A stretch of 56,370 nucleotides of DNA, from the NCBI GenBank assembly GCA_964553045.1, contig CAZKJG010000020.1, forward strand, positions 1-56,370. The letters run 5' to 3'. The stretch is from JAWLEP01 sp964553045. Its GTDB lineage: Bacteria; Fermentibacterota; Fermentibacteria; Fermentibacterales; JCC-6. Positions 16,828-25,604 of the stretch are shown piece after piece. The notes under the pieces were generated by a model that worked only from the letters and a program-made list of their open reading frames with translations, searched no databases and was not told the DNA's origin. The stretch's first letter is position 1; every line of letters starts with the position of its first letter. The position numbers were made by a program, and so were the translations under genes.

Positions 16828-17727
16828 TCAGCCGAAGAGGTAGTCCTCAACGGCATCGGCCTGCCCGGGTCCGAACCAGCGAATTCCGGGCAGCCTCTCG
16901 AACATGTTCCTCTGCCTTCTGGCCAGCCTCCATGTGTTGCGCTCTATGCGGGCAACGGCTTCCTCGAGGTCCACGGCTCCCTCCAGGTAGTCGAGGATCT
17001 CGGTGTAGCCTATGGTCCTTCCCAGAGCGGAGTCGCGACCGTAGCCCGCGCTCACCAGGTCCCGCACCTCCCCCACCAGACCCTCATCCAGCATCTTCTC
17101 CGTGCGGGCCGCGATCCTGCCCTTCAGCCGCTTCGGAGGCAGTTCCATACCGGCTATGACCAGATCCGCCGAGGGTCCCTCCGAGCCTCCCCGCAGCTCG
17201 GCAAGGGTTCTGCCGGACTGAAGCACGATCTCCAGAGCCCGCACGTGCCTGACCAGGTCGGCCTCCCCGACCTCCCCCGCCCTCTCCGGGTCCAGCCGCA
17301 TCAGGGCCCGCCGCATGAATCCGGGCGCTCCGCGCTCCGACGAGCGGAGCGCCCGCCTCACGCGGTCGTTGCGCACCGGCAGGTCGTCGAGCCCTCCGGA
17401 AAGAGCGATCACGTACAGGCCGCTACCTCCCACGACCAGAGGAGAGCGGCCGCCCGACCTGATCCTGCGGGCCTCACGGAGGGCCTCCCTGGCGAACCTC
17501 CCCGCCGAGTAGTACTCGTCCGGGTCGGCCACATCCACCAGGTGATGGGGCAGCAGCCTCCTCTCGGCGTCGCTGGGCTTGGCGGTCCCGATGTCCATTC
17601 CCCTGTATATCTGTCGCGAATCGGCACTTATGACCTCCAGCGGACGCCTGGCCGAGAGGGCCATCGCCATCGATGTCTTCCCCGATGCGGTGCAGCCCAC
17701 GATCGCGGGAAGGCGTCTACCTTCCAA
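16828..17727 (-). CDS. miaA: tRNA dimethylallyltransferase
   Basis: About 299 aa. Adds a dimethylallyl group to A37 of tRNAs reading UNN codons. P-loop GCTASGKT near residue 14; family signature ISADSRQIYRGMDIGTAKP; HHLVDVADPDEYYSAGRF; C-terminal RNTWRLARRQRNMFERLPGIRWF. I prefer the TTG at 17727 (GGAAGG 5 nt upstream, normal family N-terminus, 11-bp overlap with mutL) to the upstream in-frame ATG at 17778, which lacks a ribosome site. mutL-miaA is a common gene order. The tRNA-Leu(UAA) encoded at 20641 has a UNN-reading anticodon, A-rich around position 37 (AAA), and is a likely substrate. Confidence 0.94.
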   Translation of the reverse strand: MEGRRLPAIVGCTASGKTSMAMALSARRPLEVISADSRQIYRGMDIGTAKPSDAERRLLPHHLVDVADPDEYYSAGRFAREALREARRIRSGGRSPLVVGGSGLYVIALSGGLDDLPVRNDRVRRALRSSERGAPGFMRRALMRLDPERAGEVGEADLVRHVRALEIVLQSGRTLAELRGGSEGPSADLVIAGMELPPKRLKGRIAARTEKMLDEGLVGEVRDLVSAGYGRDSALGRTIGYTEILDYLEGAVDLEEAVARIERNTWRLARRQRNMFERLPGIRWFGPGQADAVEDYLFG

Positions 17728-19444
17728 ACCGGCCTTCCAGCTCACTGAAGGGGATCTCGATAAGAGTCGGCCTTCCATGCGGGCAGTGGAACGGGTCAGC
17801 GGTGGAGAACAGCATGTCCATGAGCTCCGCCGACTCCTCCGGACTCAGCCGGTCGCCGGCCTTGACCGCGCCGGCGCAGGCCGCGGCCGCCGCCAGCTGC
17901 TCGCGTTCGGGCAGCTCGGCCCTGCGGCCCTCCTCCGGGCTTCTCAGCACCTCCATGAGGGCCTCCACGCCGTGGGTGACACCCTCCGGCACGGCGTACA
18001 GCACCAGCCGGTCTTCCTCCATGGAGAAGCCGAACCCCACCCTCCTGAGGGTGACGGAGTACCGCCTGAGGGCCTCCATCTCCTCCGCCTCCAGCCTCAG
18101 CGTCTCCGGAAGCAGAAGGGCCTGGCTCGAACGCTCCCCGGTCTCGTCACCCCTCAGTATCCTCTCGAAGAGTATCCTCTCGTGGGCCGCGTGCTGATCC
18201 ACCACCACGATTCCCGTGCTCACCGCGGAGACCAGATAGCTCTTGCCCACCTGGACCACTCCGCAGCCGCGGTACCGGGCCGGCTCGTCACTGCCCGAGG
18301 TCGCCCGCGACCGCTGAAGCTCCATTGCAGCCTCGAAAAGGCCCGACCGCTCCTCTACTCCGTCCCTCCCGGCCGGACGACCCGAGCCGGCGGCGGCGTA
18401 GCCGCCCCTTCCGCCGGACGGCCTGACCCGTCCGGCGGACGACCCTCCGAAGGCCTCCACCGTCTGCGAGGTCCGGGCTACCGGCAGCTCGGCCAGTGCC
18501 CTGCGCAGAGCCTCCTCAACCGCCCTCTTCTGGCGGAACCGTATCTCCTTCTTGGTGGGGTGGGCGTTGACATCGACCTCGGATCCCGGCAGCGAGATAC
18601 TTACGACCAGAAGCGGATGTCCCGCGGGCCCTCCCAGCTCCTCCCCGGCGACGGCGGAGACCATGGGGGAGCTTATCAGCCTGCCGTTCACCAGGATGTA
18701 CTGGTTGCGTCGGCCTCTCCAGCGCTGGTCGGGAACCATGATCAAAGAGACGGAGGTCCGCCCCGACGAGCCCGCCCCCTCCACGACCCGCACATCGCCT
18801 CCCAGCCCGTAGCGCGCCAGCAGCCGCTCCCGCAGCCCCTGCCCGGCGGGAAGACGGAAGAGCGTCCTTTCGCCGTGCCGCAGGCTGAAGGAAACGTCCA
18901 GCCGGCTCAGGGCGGCTCCGGTCACGAACCTCTGCACCCACGAGAGCTCCGTGGAGGCCGAGCGCAGAAAACGCCTCCTGGCGGGCTGGTTATAGAATAT
19001 TCCTCCGGCGGATACGATGGTTCCCCGGGCCCGGGGGGCCGGAGATACGTCCTTCATGACGCCGCCGTCCATCCGCAGCCGCCAGCCCTCCTTCCCGTCG
19101 GGGGAGGTGACGACCGTGAAGTGGCAGACGGCGGCGATGCTGGGCAGGGCCTCTCCCCTGAATCCCAGTGTGGAGAGGCTGTCCAGGTCGTCTGCGGTCC
19201 GTATCTTGCTGGTGGCATGCCTCTGGACGGCGAGGAGCAGATCGTGACGGTCCATGCCCGCCCCGTCGTCACGCACCTCGACGAGCTTGCGGCCGCCCTT
19301 CTCCAGCACCACGTCCACGGCGCCGGCGCCGGCGTCCAGGGAGTTCTCCATCAGCTCCTTCGCCACAGAGGCCGGCCGCTCCACCACCTCGCCGGCGGCA
19401 ATGCGGTTCACAACCTCGTCTGAAAGCAACCTTATATCGCCCAT
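17717..19444 (-). CDS. mutL: DNA mismatch repair protein MutL with endonuclease motif
   Basis: About 575 aa from ATG 19444 (GAGG 5 nt upstream). GHKL ATPase motifs: KELMENSLDAGA, RDDGAGM, TLGFRGEAL. The C-terminal dimer domain holds DQHAAHERILFE, which fits the DQHA(X)2E(X)4E metal-binding site of MutL proteins that nick DNA, and CPHGRPT near the end, part of the zinc site. It therefore resembles the endonuclease MutL of bacteria without MutH/Dam, so strand discrimination would not rely on methylation. A Thr/Gly/Arg-rich linker (residues about 335-380) separates the two domains, as usual. mutS is not in the window. Confidence 0.96.
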   Translation of the reverse strand: MGDIRLLSDEVVNRIAAGEVVERPASVAKELMENSLDAGAGAVDVVLEKGGRKLVEVRDDGAGMDRHDLLLAVQRHATSKIRTADDLDSLSTLGFRGEALPSIAAVCHFTVVTSPDGKEGWRLRMDGGVMKDVSPAPRARGTIVSAGGIFYNQPARRRFLRSASTELSWVQRFVTGAALSRLDVSFSLRHGERTLFRLPAGQGLRERLLARYGLGGDVRVVEGAGSSGRTSVSLIMVPDQRWRGRRNQYILVNGRLISSPMVSAVAGEELGGPAGHPLLVVSISLPGSEVDVNAHPTKKEIRFRQKRAVEEALRRALAELPVARTSQTVEAFGGSSAGRVRPSGGRGGYAAAGSGRPAGRDGVEERSGLFEAAMELQRSRATSGSDEPARYRGCGVVQVGKSYLVSAVSTGIVVVDQHAAHERILFERILRGDETGERSSQALLLPETLRLEAEEMEALRRYSVTLRRVGFGFSMEEDRLVLYAVPEGVTHGVEALMEVLRSPEEGRRAELPEREQLAAAAACAGAVKAGDRLSPEESAELMDMLFSTADPFHCPHGRPTLIEIPFSELEGRFGR

Positions 19445-19504
19445 CGCAACCTCGCGCATGCTCTGTTCACCGGTGGCTGAGAATCCGAAAACTGTTAACG
19501 CAGG

Positions 19505-19532
19505 AATATACCCATGCCTGAGGCGCAATCAA
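19505..19532 (-). promoter_or_regulatory. Candidate sigma-70-type promoter for mutL-miaA operon
   Basis: On the - strand, TTGATT (19532-19527), a 16-bp spacer and TATATT (19510-19505, 5/6 match) lie about 60 bp upstream of the mutL ATG, predicting a leader of about 54 nt. The AT-rich hexamers stand out in a GC-rich region. No experimental support. Confidence 0.45.
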
Positions 19533-19729
19533 GGAAACGCCGGCAGCCACCTTCACCCTCTGTCTTCATTTAGCCATCCTATGGCGAGATGCGCCACCGG
19601 CACTTCGAGACGTCAGCTGCGGGGCATGCTGCGCAGCGTATCCCTGTGGACTCGCGAACGGGACCGCGGTCGGGATGTTCGAACGGTCCGGGAAGGACAG
19701 GCGGGGTCGGCAGGCGGCCACCGCGCCGG

Positions 19730-20335
19730 CTACTGCAGGAAGGTCCGGCAGATCGTCCTCAGCGCTTCGGTGTAGTAGACCTTTCGCAGTACCGGACGCT
19801 TTCGAAAATGGTGAAGCTCGCGCTTGCCACAATCGTACACCAGGGGAACTACGATGCCGCTCTGCGCCCGCGCTTTCGTGAGCAGCGGCGATCGGCTGCT
19901 CCATACCCAATCGGTAACCTCGCGCGTGATACGGGGGCACAGGGCAACGGCATATACGTAGATGAGGCTGCTCACCTGGCGGGCGCCCAGACTTTCCAGG
20001 TCCAGCCTCTCGAAGCTGGCCGGGCCTCCGGCAAGGTTTGCGAGGAAGCAGGCGGCCATCTCGTCCAGGTCCTGCGGCCCGGGCATCGGATTCTCGTTCC
20101 GAAGCGCCCATTCCCAGGCCCTGTCGGTGAAATCGTGCAGCAGCGGGCTGGTGAGCCGGTCGGGGGCATCGAAGATGAAGAACTCCTCCAGGAAGGTGGG
20201 TATGCCCACGTATCCGAAGCGGACAGTGCTGGCGCTGTACAGGAATGGGAAGCCGGGAGTGTTGGAGGGGTCGTTGATTCGGAAGCCGCCGGCGGCGAAG
20301 CGCCTCTTCAGCGAATCCGCATCCAGGCTCATCAT
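19730..20335 (-). CDS. Hypothetical protein, unrecognised
   Basis: 201 aa, ATG 20335 (a second ATG at 20332 follows GGGAG more closely). I do not recognise a family. It has no signal peptide or membrane helix. It is rich in aromatics and Arg (for example FPFLYSASTVRFGYVGIPTFLEEFFIFDAPDR and DWVWSSRSPLLTKAR). Third-codon GC is high throughout, supporting real coding. Residues 30-60 and the terminal LRTICRTFLQ look globular. It is separate from the mutL operon by a 285-bp gap and lies near a tRNA gene, so it could be lineage-specific cargo. Confidence 0.6.
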   Translation of the reverse strand: MMSLDADSLKRRFAAGGFRINDPSNTPGFPFLYSASTVRFGYVGIPTFLEEFFIFDAPDRLTSPLLHDFTDRAWEWALRNENPMPGPQDLDEMAACFLANLAGGPASFERLDLESLGARQVSSLIYVYAVALCPRITREVTDWVWSSRSPLLTKARAQSGIVVPLVYDCGKRELHHFRKRPVLRKVYYTEALRTICRTFLQ

Positions 20336-20640
20336 TCTCCCTGCCCCTCCTTCATGACCAATGGGCCGACTTCACCGCATGTATATCGAATACCTGCCGC
20401 TGTCCGTAGAGCGCCGCAGCCGGCAGGAAGATGCAGCCGATCGGTCCGATCACGTTCGTTGAGGCCCCGGCCCGCAGCGGATTTCGCCCCACGGGAACAT
20501 GCGACGAGCTGCCTCTCCTCTTCGAAGGCCCCGCTCAGTACGCCGGGGGCGGTCGAGCTCCCGTACCCGGTGCTGAATCTCAGGGCAGGAAGAACAGGAT
20601 ATCCAGCGGGCCTTCCACAGCACGGCCCCGGCTGGGAGTC
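20336..20640. other. Non-coding stretch of about 300 bp beside tRNA-Leu, no recognised element
   Basis: Only the ribosome site of the hypothetical gene (AAGGAGGGG, just above 20335) can be named. I found no tRNA-Leu 3'-end duplication that would mark an attachment site, no long inverted repeat and no convincing reading frame. The readthrough region of the - strand tRNA transcript lies here. Confidence 0.5.
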
Positions 20641-20730
20641 TGGTGCCGGGGAAGGGAATCGAACCCTCACGCCCCGATGGGGGCAACGGATTTTAAGTCC
20701 GTTGTGTCTGCCAGTTCCACCACCCCGGCA
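20641..20730 (-). tRNA. tRNA-Leu (anticodon UAA), CCA encoded
   Basis: On the - strand the 7-bp acceptor TGCCGGG pairs with CCCGGCA and is followed by an encoded CCA (20643-20641). The anticodon arm ACGGACTTAAAATCCGT gives loop CTTAAAA with anticodon TAA. A long variable arm (GCCCCCATCGGGGCGT) marks a class II tRNA. The T arm is GAGGGTTCGATTCCCTTC; the D arm includes TGGAACTGGCAGACA. All parts agree with tRNA-Leu. It lies alone, between the hypothetical gene and the FadL-type gene. A37 within the AAA run makes it a probable target of the MiaA encoded nearby. Confidence 0.97.
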
Positions 20731-20738
20731 CGAGCTTG

Positions 20739-20744
20739 AGTATA
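20739..20744 (-). promoter_or_regulatory. Candidate -10 (TATACT) of tRNA-Leu
   Basis: TATACT on the - strand lies 8 bp before the mature tRNA 5' end, placing the predicted transcript start at or 1-2 nt before the tRNA. The expected -35 position reads TATTCC, which is poor. Confidence 0.35.
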
Positions 20745-20792
20745 CAAGGCGTGCGCCTGCGGGAATAGGGAATAGTGAAGGCCCTGCGAAGC

Positions 20793-20817
20793 GGGCCGGG
20801 CGTGTTCCGCCCGGCCC
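20793..20817 (-). terminator. GC-rich hairpin after the FadL-type gene
   Basis: A perfect 10-bp stem (GGGCCGGGCG with CGCCCGGCCC) with a 5-nt loop lies 27 bp after the stop of the FadL-like gene and upstream of tRNA-Leu on the same strand. There is no T-run after it, so it may be an atypical terminator or an mRNA 3'-end stabiliser. Two similar hairpins lie at 41745 and 54586. Confidence 0.55.
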
Positions 20818-20843
20818 CTCTGCCCGCATGCTCTTCAGTCGCC

Positions 20844-22151
20844 CTAGAAGCGTGCCTCCAGGCCGACGCCGAAGTAGATGACGGACTTGTTGTAGGTGGA
20901 ACCCGCGAACAGGCCCTCGTCCACCTCGCCCTCGTTGCAGAAGAGGTAGCCGGTGGCCCCGGTGAGGTCGAGGTTCTCGGTGGCCGCGAACCTCATGCCC
21001 GTGGTAATGAAGTGGGCATCGAGGGAGTACTCGAAGTCGTTGTAGGTGTCGGGTCCGCCGCCCAGGTTCGAGTAGAGGTACGAGATACTGCCCAGTGCCC
21101 TGGACGAAAGCCGGTAGTCCGTTCCCAGCCCGATCTCGTAGCCGTTGGTGTAGTCGTCGTCGTAGGCGTCGTCCTGGCCCTGGTCGGCCTGCTCCACGAA
21201 GTAGTAGTTGCCCGAGAGCGCCAGGTTGAGCTTCTCGTTCGCCTGGTAGGTCAGGCCGCCGGCCAGTATGGCGGGAAGGTCCCTGCGCTGTTCGAAGCCG
21301 TCGGCAAAGCTGTTGAAGGGCGCTTCAGTGAGGGCGGACCAGTCGTTGCGGTCGGTCTCGGTCTCCATCTCCATGGCAGTGGCCGTCTCGAAACGGACGG
21401 CGGCGTTCACCTTGTCGCTGAGCCGGGCGTTGACCGAGATGATGCCGTTGAGGCCGGACCCGGTCTTGGTGGCGTCCAGCTCGTGGTGGGTGGTGTCCAC
21501 CGGCGTCCCGCTGGCTCCGTCGATGATGATGAAGTCGCCCTCCACTTCGTAGGTCCTCCTGGCGCTGGTGTAGCGGCCGGCCAGTCCCACCGAGAACACA
21601 TCGCTGAGCATATAGGAGCCTCCGAAGGTCCCCGCAAGGTACATCGAGGAGCCGTCCACAATGCCGTCGGTCATGCTGGCGAAGATGTAGGGGCTGCCGT
21701 AGATGGCCTGCTGCAGTGCGGTCTCGGCCAGCGCTATGGCCGGCAGGCCGTCGTCGTACACCAGCCGGCCGCCGCCGGCGGGAACCGTGAAGGCACCGTA
21801 GAGGGCCCACTTGCAGCTCCTGTAGACGGCGTACAGCGATGGCAGCGAGAGTGTCGGCTCCGTGGACTCGAAGTCCGATTCCTCGCTCTCGCCGGGCAGC
21901 GTTGCCGTAACCGTGTAGCTCTTCAGCAGGGTCTGGCTGCCGGCGTTTACGTGAAATCCGGGGCTCAGGTAGACCAGTCCCGCGGGATTGTAGCTGGCCA
22001 GGTCCGCGCCGTTGACGGCCGCGTTGCGGGCCATGTTTCTCAGGAAGTCCACGCTGCGCGAGGATATGTAGTCTATGTTGCCCGCGGTGACTGCGGCGGC
22101 CGCCGCCAGAACCACCAAAACGGTCAGATACGAACTCCGGTACCCCTTCAT
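20844..22151 (-). CDS. FadL/OmpP1-type outer-membrane transport protein
   Basis: 435 aa from ATG 22151 (AGGAGGGG 4-5 nt upstream). Signal peptide YLTVLVVLAAAAAVTAG is followed by NIDYISSRSVDFLRNMARNAAVNGADLASYNPAGL, where the ADLASYNPAGL pattern is the conserved NPA hallmark of FadL/OmpP1/TodX channels (hydrophobic compound uptake). The remainder consists of many amphipathic strands, and it ends with an aromatic residue (VGLEARF) as Bam-dependent barrels do. Likely imports fatty acids or other hydrophobic molecules. It forms a single-gene unit with its own promoter candidate and 3' hairpin. Confidence 0.88.
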   Translation of the reverse strand: MKGYRSSYLTVLVVLAAAAAVTAGNIDYISSRSVDFLRNMARNAAVNGADLASYNPAGLVYLSPGFHVNAGSQTLLKSYTVTATLPGESEESDFESTEPTLSLPSLYAVYRSCKWALYGAFTVPAGGGRLVYDDGLPAIALAETALQQAIYGSPYIFASMTDGIVDGSSMYLAGTFGGSYMLSDVFSVGLAGRYTSARRTYEVEGDFIIIDGASGTPVDTTHHELDATKTGSGLNGIISVNARLSDKVNAAVRFETATAMEMETETDRNDWSALTEAPFNSFADGFEQRRDLPAILAGGLTYQANEKLNLALSGNYYFVEQADQGQDDAYDDDYTNGYEIGLGTDYRLSSRALGSISYLYSNLGGGPDTYNDFEYSLDAHFITTGMRFAATENLDLTGATGYLFCNEGEVDEGLFAGSTYNKSVIYFGVGLEARF

Positions 22152-22255
22152 ATTCCCCTCCTGGTATGATTTGACGTGCCGCTGGGGCACACCGGCCCGG
22201 ATGCGGACCGCCGCAGCCGGCCGGACTGGTGCGGCAGCCGTTTGCCCTACGGACT

Positions 22256-22284
22256 TTTATAGCCAAGAGAGCCCCTCGGGGCAA
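22256..22284 (-). promoter_or_regulatory. Candidate promoter of the FadL-type gene
   Basis: On the - strand TTGCCC (22284-22279), a 17-bp spacer and TATAAA (22261-22256) lie about 105 bp upstream of the ATG at 22151. The predicted leader is about 98 nt. The -35 matches at four of six bases, the -10 at five of six. Confidence 0.4.
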
Positions 22285-22335
22285 GGAACCGTGAACCATA
22301 CCCGTCCGCAGCCGGATACGTGTGCGCCGGGCCGA

Positions 22336-24069
22336 TCAGCCGCCGCGTTTTCTGCGGCTCTTTCTCTGGCGCTCCTGCTGCCTGAGAGCCTTCTCTATCT
22401 TGCGCCAGGTGTCCCTGAGGGGAACTGTGCGGTTGAAGACCTTACGGTCCGGGGCCGAGTCCTCCGGGTCCACGCAGAAGTATCCCACCCGCTCGAACTG
22501 TATAGGCTCGCCGGGCTCCGTCTCCAGCAGGGCCGGCTCTACGGGCACGTGCTCGAGAACCTCCAGCGAGTCCGGGTTGAGGTGGTCGGTGAAATCCCCG
22601 CCCCCTTCGGTGGCCATAGGGTTGGGCACCCCGAAGAGGCGGTCGTAGAGCCGCACCTCCGCCCTGCCGGCGTGCGGCGCCGACACCCAGTGAAGCGTTC
22701 CCCTGACCCTCCTGCCGTCGGGCGCGTCCCCGCCCCTTGTCTCGGGGTCGTATGTACAGCGTATCTCGGTTACCCTTCCGTCGGAGTCCGTATCGAAGCC
22801 GGTGCAGGTCACCAGGTAGGCGTAGCGGAGGCGGACCTCACTGCCCGGAGACAGCCTGTAGAAGCGCCGGGGCGGGTCCTCGCGGAAGTCGCGGCGGTCT
22901 ATGTAGATCTCCCGGGAGAACGGGACCTTGCGGGTACCGGCTTCGGGCTTTTCGGGGTTGTTGACGAAGTCCAGCTCCTCGGTACGGTCCTCGGGGTAGT
23001 TCTCCAGGACCACCTTTACCGGATCCAGTACGGCCATGTACCTGGTGGCGCGGCGGTTCAGGTCCTCGCGGACGCAGTGCTCCAGCAGGCTCAGGTCCAC
23101 GGTGCTCTCCCGCTTGGCCACGCCGATGCGCGAGATGAAGTCACGAATGGCTTCCGGCGTATACCCCCGCCTTCGCAGGCCGGAGAGGGTGGGCATGCGC
23201 GGGTCGTCCCAGCCGTCGACGTAGCCCTCCTCCACCAGCCGGCCCAGCCTCCGCTTGCTCATGATGGTGAAGGTGACGTTCAGACGGGCGAACTCGATCT
23301 GCTGCGGGTGGAAGACGTCCAGCTGCTGCAGGAACCAGTCGTAGATCGGCCTGTGATCCTCGAACTCCAGCGAGCACAGGGAGTGGGTGATCCTCTCGAT
23401 TGAGTCCTCCAGGCAGTGGGCGTAGTCGTACATCGGGTAGATGCACCACTTCTCGCCGGTCCTGTGATGGGGCTTGTAGAGTATCCGGTAGATGGCGGGG
23501 TCGCGCATGTTCATGTTGGGATGGGCCATGTCCACCTTGGCCCTCAGCGTCCGTGAGCCTTCCCCGAACTCCCCGTCCCGCATGCGCCGGAACAGGTCGA
23601 GGTTCTCCTCCACTGACCGGTCGCGGTAGGGGCTGTTCCTTCCGGGCTCCTTGAGGGTGCCCCTGTATTCCCGCACCTCCTCCGCGGAGAGGTCGCAGAC
23701 GTAGGCCTTTCCCAGCCTGATCAGCTGCTCGGCGTACCCGTACATCCGCTCGAAGTAGTCCGAGGCGAAGTAGAGCCTGTCCTCCCAGTCGAAACCCAGC
23801 CACCGGATATCACGCTTTATGCCCTCCACGTACTCGGGGTTCTCCTTGGTGGGATTGGTGTCGTCGAAGCGGAGGTTGCACTGGCCCCCGTACTCCTCGG
23901 CTATGCCGAAATCCAGGCAGATGGCCTTGGCGTGACCGATGTGAAGATAACCGTTGGGCTCGGGAGGAAACCTCGTGTGCACCCGACCCCCGTGCTTGCC
24001 GGAGGCGATGTCCCTCTCCACAATAGTCCGAATGAAATCCCTGGACTCGTCCGCTTCACCCTCACCCAT
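22336..24069 (-). CDS. glnS: Glutaminyl-tRNA synthetase
   Basis: 577 aa. Class I synthetase: PPEPNGYLHIGHAKA (HIGH box), RFDDTNPTKE, and IMSKRRL (KMSKS-type loop). Distinguished from GluRS by the GlnRS-type PPEPNGY opening, the EYGGQCNLRFDDTNP stretch and the beta-barrel anticodon-binding C-terminal half (EIRCTYDPETRGG...GTLHWVSAPHA), as in the E. coli and eukaryotic enzymes. ATG 24069 follows GGGAGG by 6 nt. Its presence suggests direct charging of tRNA-Gln instead of, or in addition to, the amidotransferase route. It ends the - strand string from PorV. Confidence 0.95.
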   Translation of the reverse strand: MGEGEADESRDFIRTIVERDIASGKHGGRVHTRFPPEPNGYLHIGHAKAICLDFGIAEEYGGQCNLRFDDTNPTKENPEYVEGIKRDIRWLGFDWEDRLYFASDYFERMYGYAEQLIRLGKAYVCDLSAEEVREYRGTLKEPGRNSPYRDRSVEENLDLFRRMRDGEFGEGSRTLRAKVDMAHPNMNMRDPAIYRILYKPHHRTGEKWCIYPMYDYAHCLEDSIERITHSLCSLEFEDHRPIYDWFLQQLDVFHPQQIEFARLNVTFTIMSKRRLGRLVEEGYVDGWDDPRMPTLSGLRRRGYTPEAIRDFISRIGVAKRESTVDLSLLEHCVREDLNRRATRYMAVLDPVKVVLENYPEDRTEELDFVNNPEKPEAGTRKVPFSREIYIDRRDFREDPPRRFYRLSPGSEVRLRYAYLVTCTGFDTDSDGRVTEIRCTYDPETRGGDAPDGRRVRGTLHWVSAPHAGRAEVRLYDRLFGVPNPMATEGGGDFTDHLNPDSLEVLEHVPVEPALLETEPGEPIQFERVGYFCVDPEDSAPDRKVFNRTVPLRDTWRKIEKALRQQERQRKSRRKRGG

Positions 24070-24146
24070 GAAAAGCCTCCCAGACCTGTTTACCTGCTGT
24101 ATCTCGACGAAGACATACTAATCCAATCTCCGCACCGGCGGCCATG

Positions 24147-24833
24147 CTATTGCCGCCCGCTCCCGGCCTTCACCGGGTTGCTCAGACGGCCGATGCCGCC
24201 TATCTCCACCTCCACTGTATCCCCCGGTGAGACAGGGCCGACTCCGGCAGGGGTTCCCGTGGCGATCACGTCGTAGGGCTCCAGCGTCATGTTGCGGGAC
24301 ACGAACGAGACGATCTCGGCGGTAGGAAAGAGCATCATCGAAGTACTGGAGCTCTGCACCGTCCGGCCGTTGAGGCGGCAGGTGACCTCGAGGTCGTCGG
24401 GGTCCACGCGGTCGGCCGGCACTATGCGGGGGCCGAGCGGCCCGAAGGTGTCCAGCGACTTGCCCCGGAACCAGCCGGAGGCGTCGGAGAACTGGAAGTT
24501 GCGCTGGCTGACGTCGTTGAAACAGGAGTAGCCCAGTACATGGTCCAGGGCCTTGCCGGGGGATACGTCGGACGTCCTCCTGCCCATGATGACGGCCATC
24601 TCCGCCTCGTAGTGCACCTCGGGGGCGGGGAAGCCGTAGTCGTCGATGAAAGCGGGGATGACGATCGGTTCCCCGTTGCCCACCAGAACGTTGGGCGTCT
24701 TGGCGAAGAGTATGGGCTCCTTCGGCGTCTCCTGCCCGGTCTCCTCTATGTGATCGGCGTAGTTCAATCCCAGGGCTATGATCTTCGTGGGCCTCAGGTC
24801 CACCCGGCCTCTGCCGGCTATCTCCAGCCTCAT
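24147..24833 (-). CDS. Fumarylacetoacetate hydrolase (FAH) family protein
   Basis: 228 aa, the size of single-domain FAH proteins such as YcgM/FAHD1. Motifs: KIIALGLNYADHIEE, then PEVHYEAEMAVIMGR (metal-binding Glu residues), GYSCFNDVSQRNFQ and KSLDTFGPLGPRIVP, with the closing GTPAGVGPVSPGDTVEVEIGGIGRLSNPV. Members include acylpyruvase, oxaloacetate tautomerase/decarboxylase and isomerases; the exact substrate cannot be told. The ATG overlaps the map stop (ATGA). Confidence 0.93.
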   Translation of the reverse strand: MRLEIAGRGRVDLRPTKIIALGLNYADHIEETGQETPKEPILFAKTPNVLVGNGEPIVIPAFIDDYGFPAPEVHYEAEMAVIMGRRTSDVSPGKALDHVLGYSCFNDVSQRNFQFSDASGWFRGKSLDTFGPLGPRIVPADRVDPDDLEVTCRLNGRTVQSSSTSMMLFPTAEIVSFVSRNMTLEPYDVIATGTPAGVGPVSPGDTVEVEIGGIGRLSNPVKAGSGRQ

Positions 24834-25603
24834 GGATTCCTTCCCTCCGGTCCCAGCGTGAGTATCTCTACTCCGTCCTCGGTGACCGCAACCGTATGCT
24901 CGAACTGCGCGCTCAGGCTTCCGTCGGCGGTTCTGGCGGTCCAGCCGTCGTCGGGCGAGACCTCCACGTCCCAGCTGCTTCCCGCGTTGATCATCGGTTC
25001 CACCGTAAACGTCATTCCCGGCCGCATTCTAATCCTGTTTGCCCTGCTGTAGTGGTGCAGCACCATGGGATCCTCGTGGAATCGCTTGCCTATGCCGTGG
25101 CCGCTGTAGGCCCGAACGATGCTGTAACCGAACTTGGATATGTACTTCTCTATGGCCTTTCCCACCTCGTAGAGGTACCTGCCCGGCCGCACGGCGGCTA
25201 TTCCCCGGTACATGGCCTTTTCGGTGCGACTCACCAGCAGCTCGGCCTCCCGCGAGACCGGGCCCACCGGAAAGGTCCTGGAGGTGTCACCGTGGTAGCC
25301 GTCGAGCTTCACAGTGATGTCTACGTTGACTATGTCCCCCTCCTTCAGGACGTCCGTGGGCGTGGGGATCCCGTGGCACACAACGTCGTTTACAGAGGTG
25401 CAGAGGTGCTTGGGGAAGCCGCGGTACCCGTAGGGGGCCGAGGCGGCTCCGGCCTCCGTGGTGATCCTGTCCGCCAGCGCATCCAGCTCCTCTGTGGAGA
25501 CGCCGGGAGCCACAGCTTCCCCCACGGCGTTCAGAACGCGGGCCGCCAGTCTGCCGGCCCTGCGCATCTTCTCCAACTCGCCGGCCTTCTTCGTTCTTAT
25601 CAT
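24830..25603 (-). CDS. map: Methionine aminopeptidase, type I
   Basis: 257 aa. Removes the initiator Met. Metal ligands in family order: VNVDITVKLDGYHGDTSRTF (two Asp), GHGIGKRFHEDP (His), FTVEPMIN (Glu) and SAQFEHTVAVTEDG (Glu). Start: ATG 25603 lies 1 nt after the stop of the FG-GAP gene (TGA-G-ATG), a coupled start. An upstream GTG at 25615 is the alternative. Confidence 0.96.
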   Translation of the reverse strand: MIRTKKAGELEKMRRAGRLAARVLNAVGEAVAPGVSTEELDALADRITTEAGAASAPYGYRGFPKHLCTSVNDVVCHGIPTPTDVLKEGDIVNVDITVKLDGYHGDTSRTFPVGPVSREAELLVSRTEKAMYRGIAAVRPGRYLYEVGKAIEKYISKFGYSIVRAYSGHGIGKRFHEDPMVLHHYSRANRIRMRPGMTFTVEPMINAGSSWDVEVSPDDGWTARTADGSLSAQFEHTVAVTEDGVEILTLGPEGRNP

Positions 25604-25604
25604 C

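Noticed and set aside
17579..19423. Long + strand open frame opposite mutL
   Set aside because: Shadow of a confident mutL; low-complexity His/Arg/Gly-rich translation with no recognisable domain.
20336..20640. tRNA-associated integration site or island next to tRNA-Leu
   Set aside because: No second copy of the tRNA 3' end, no integrase and no composition shift were seen.
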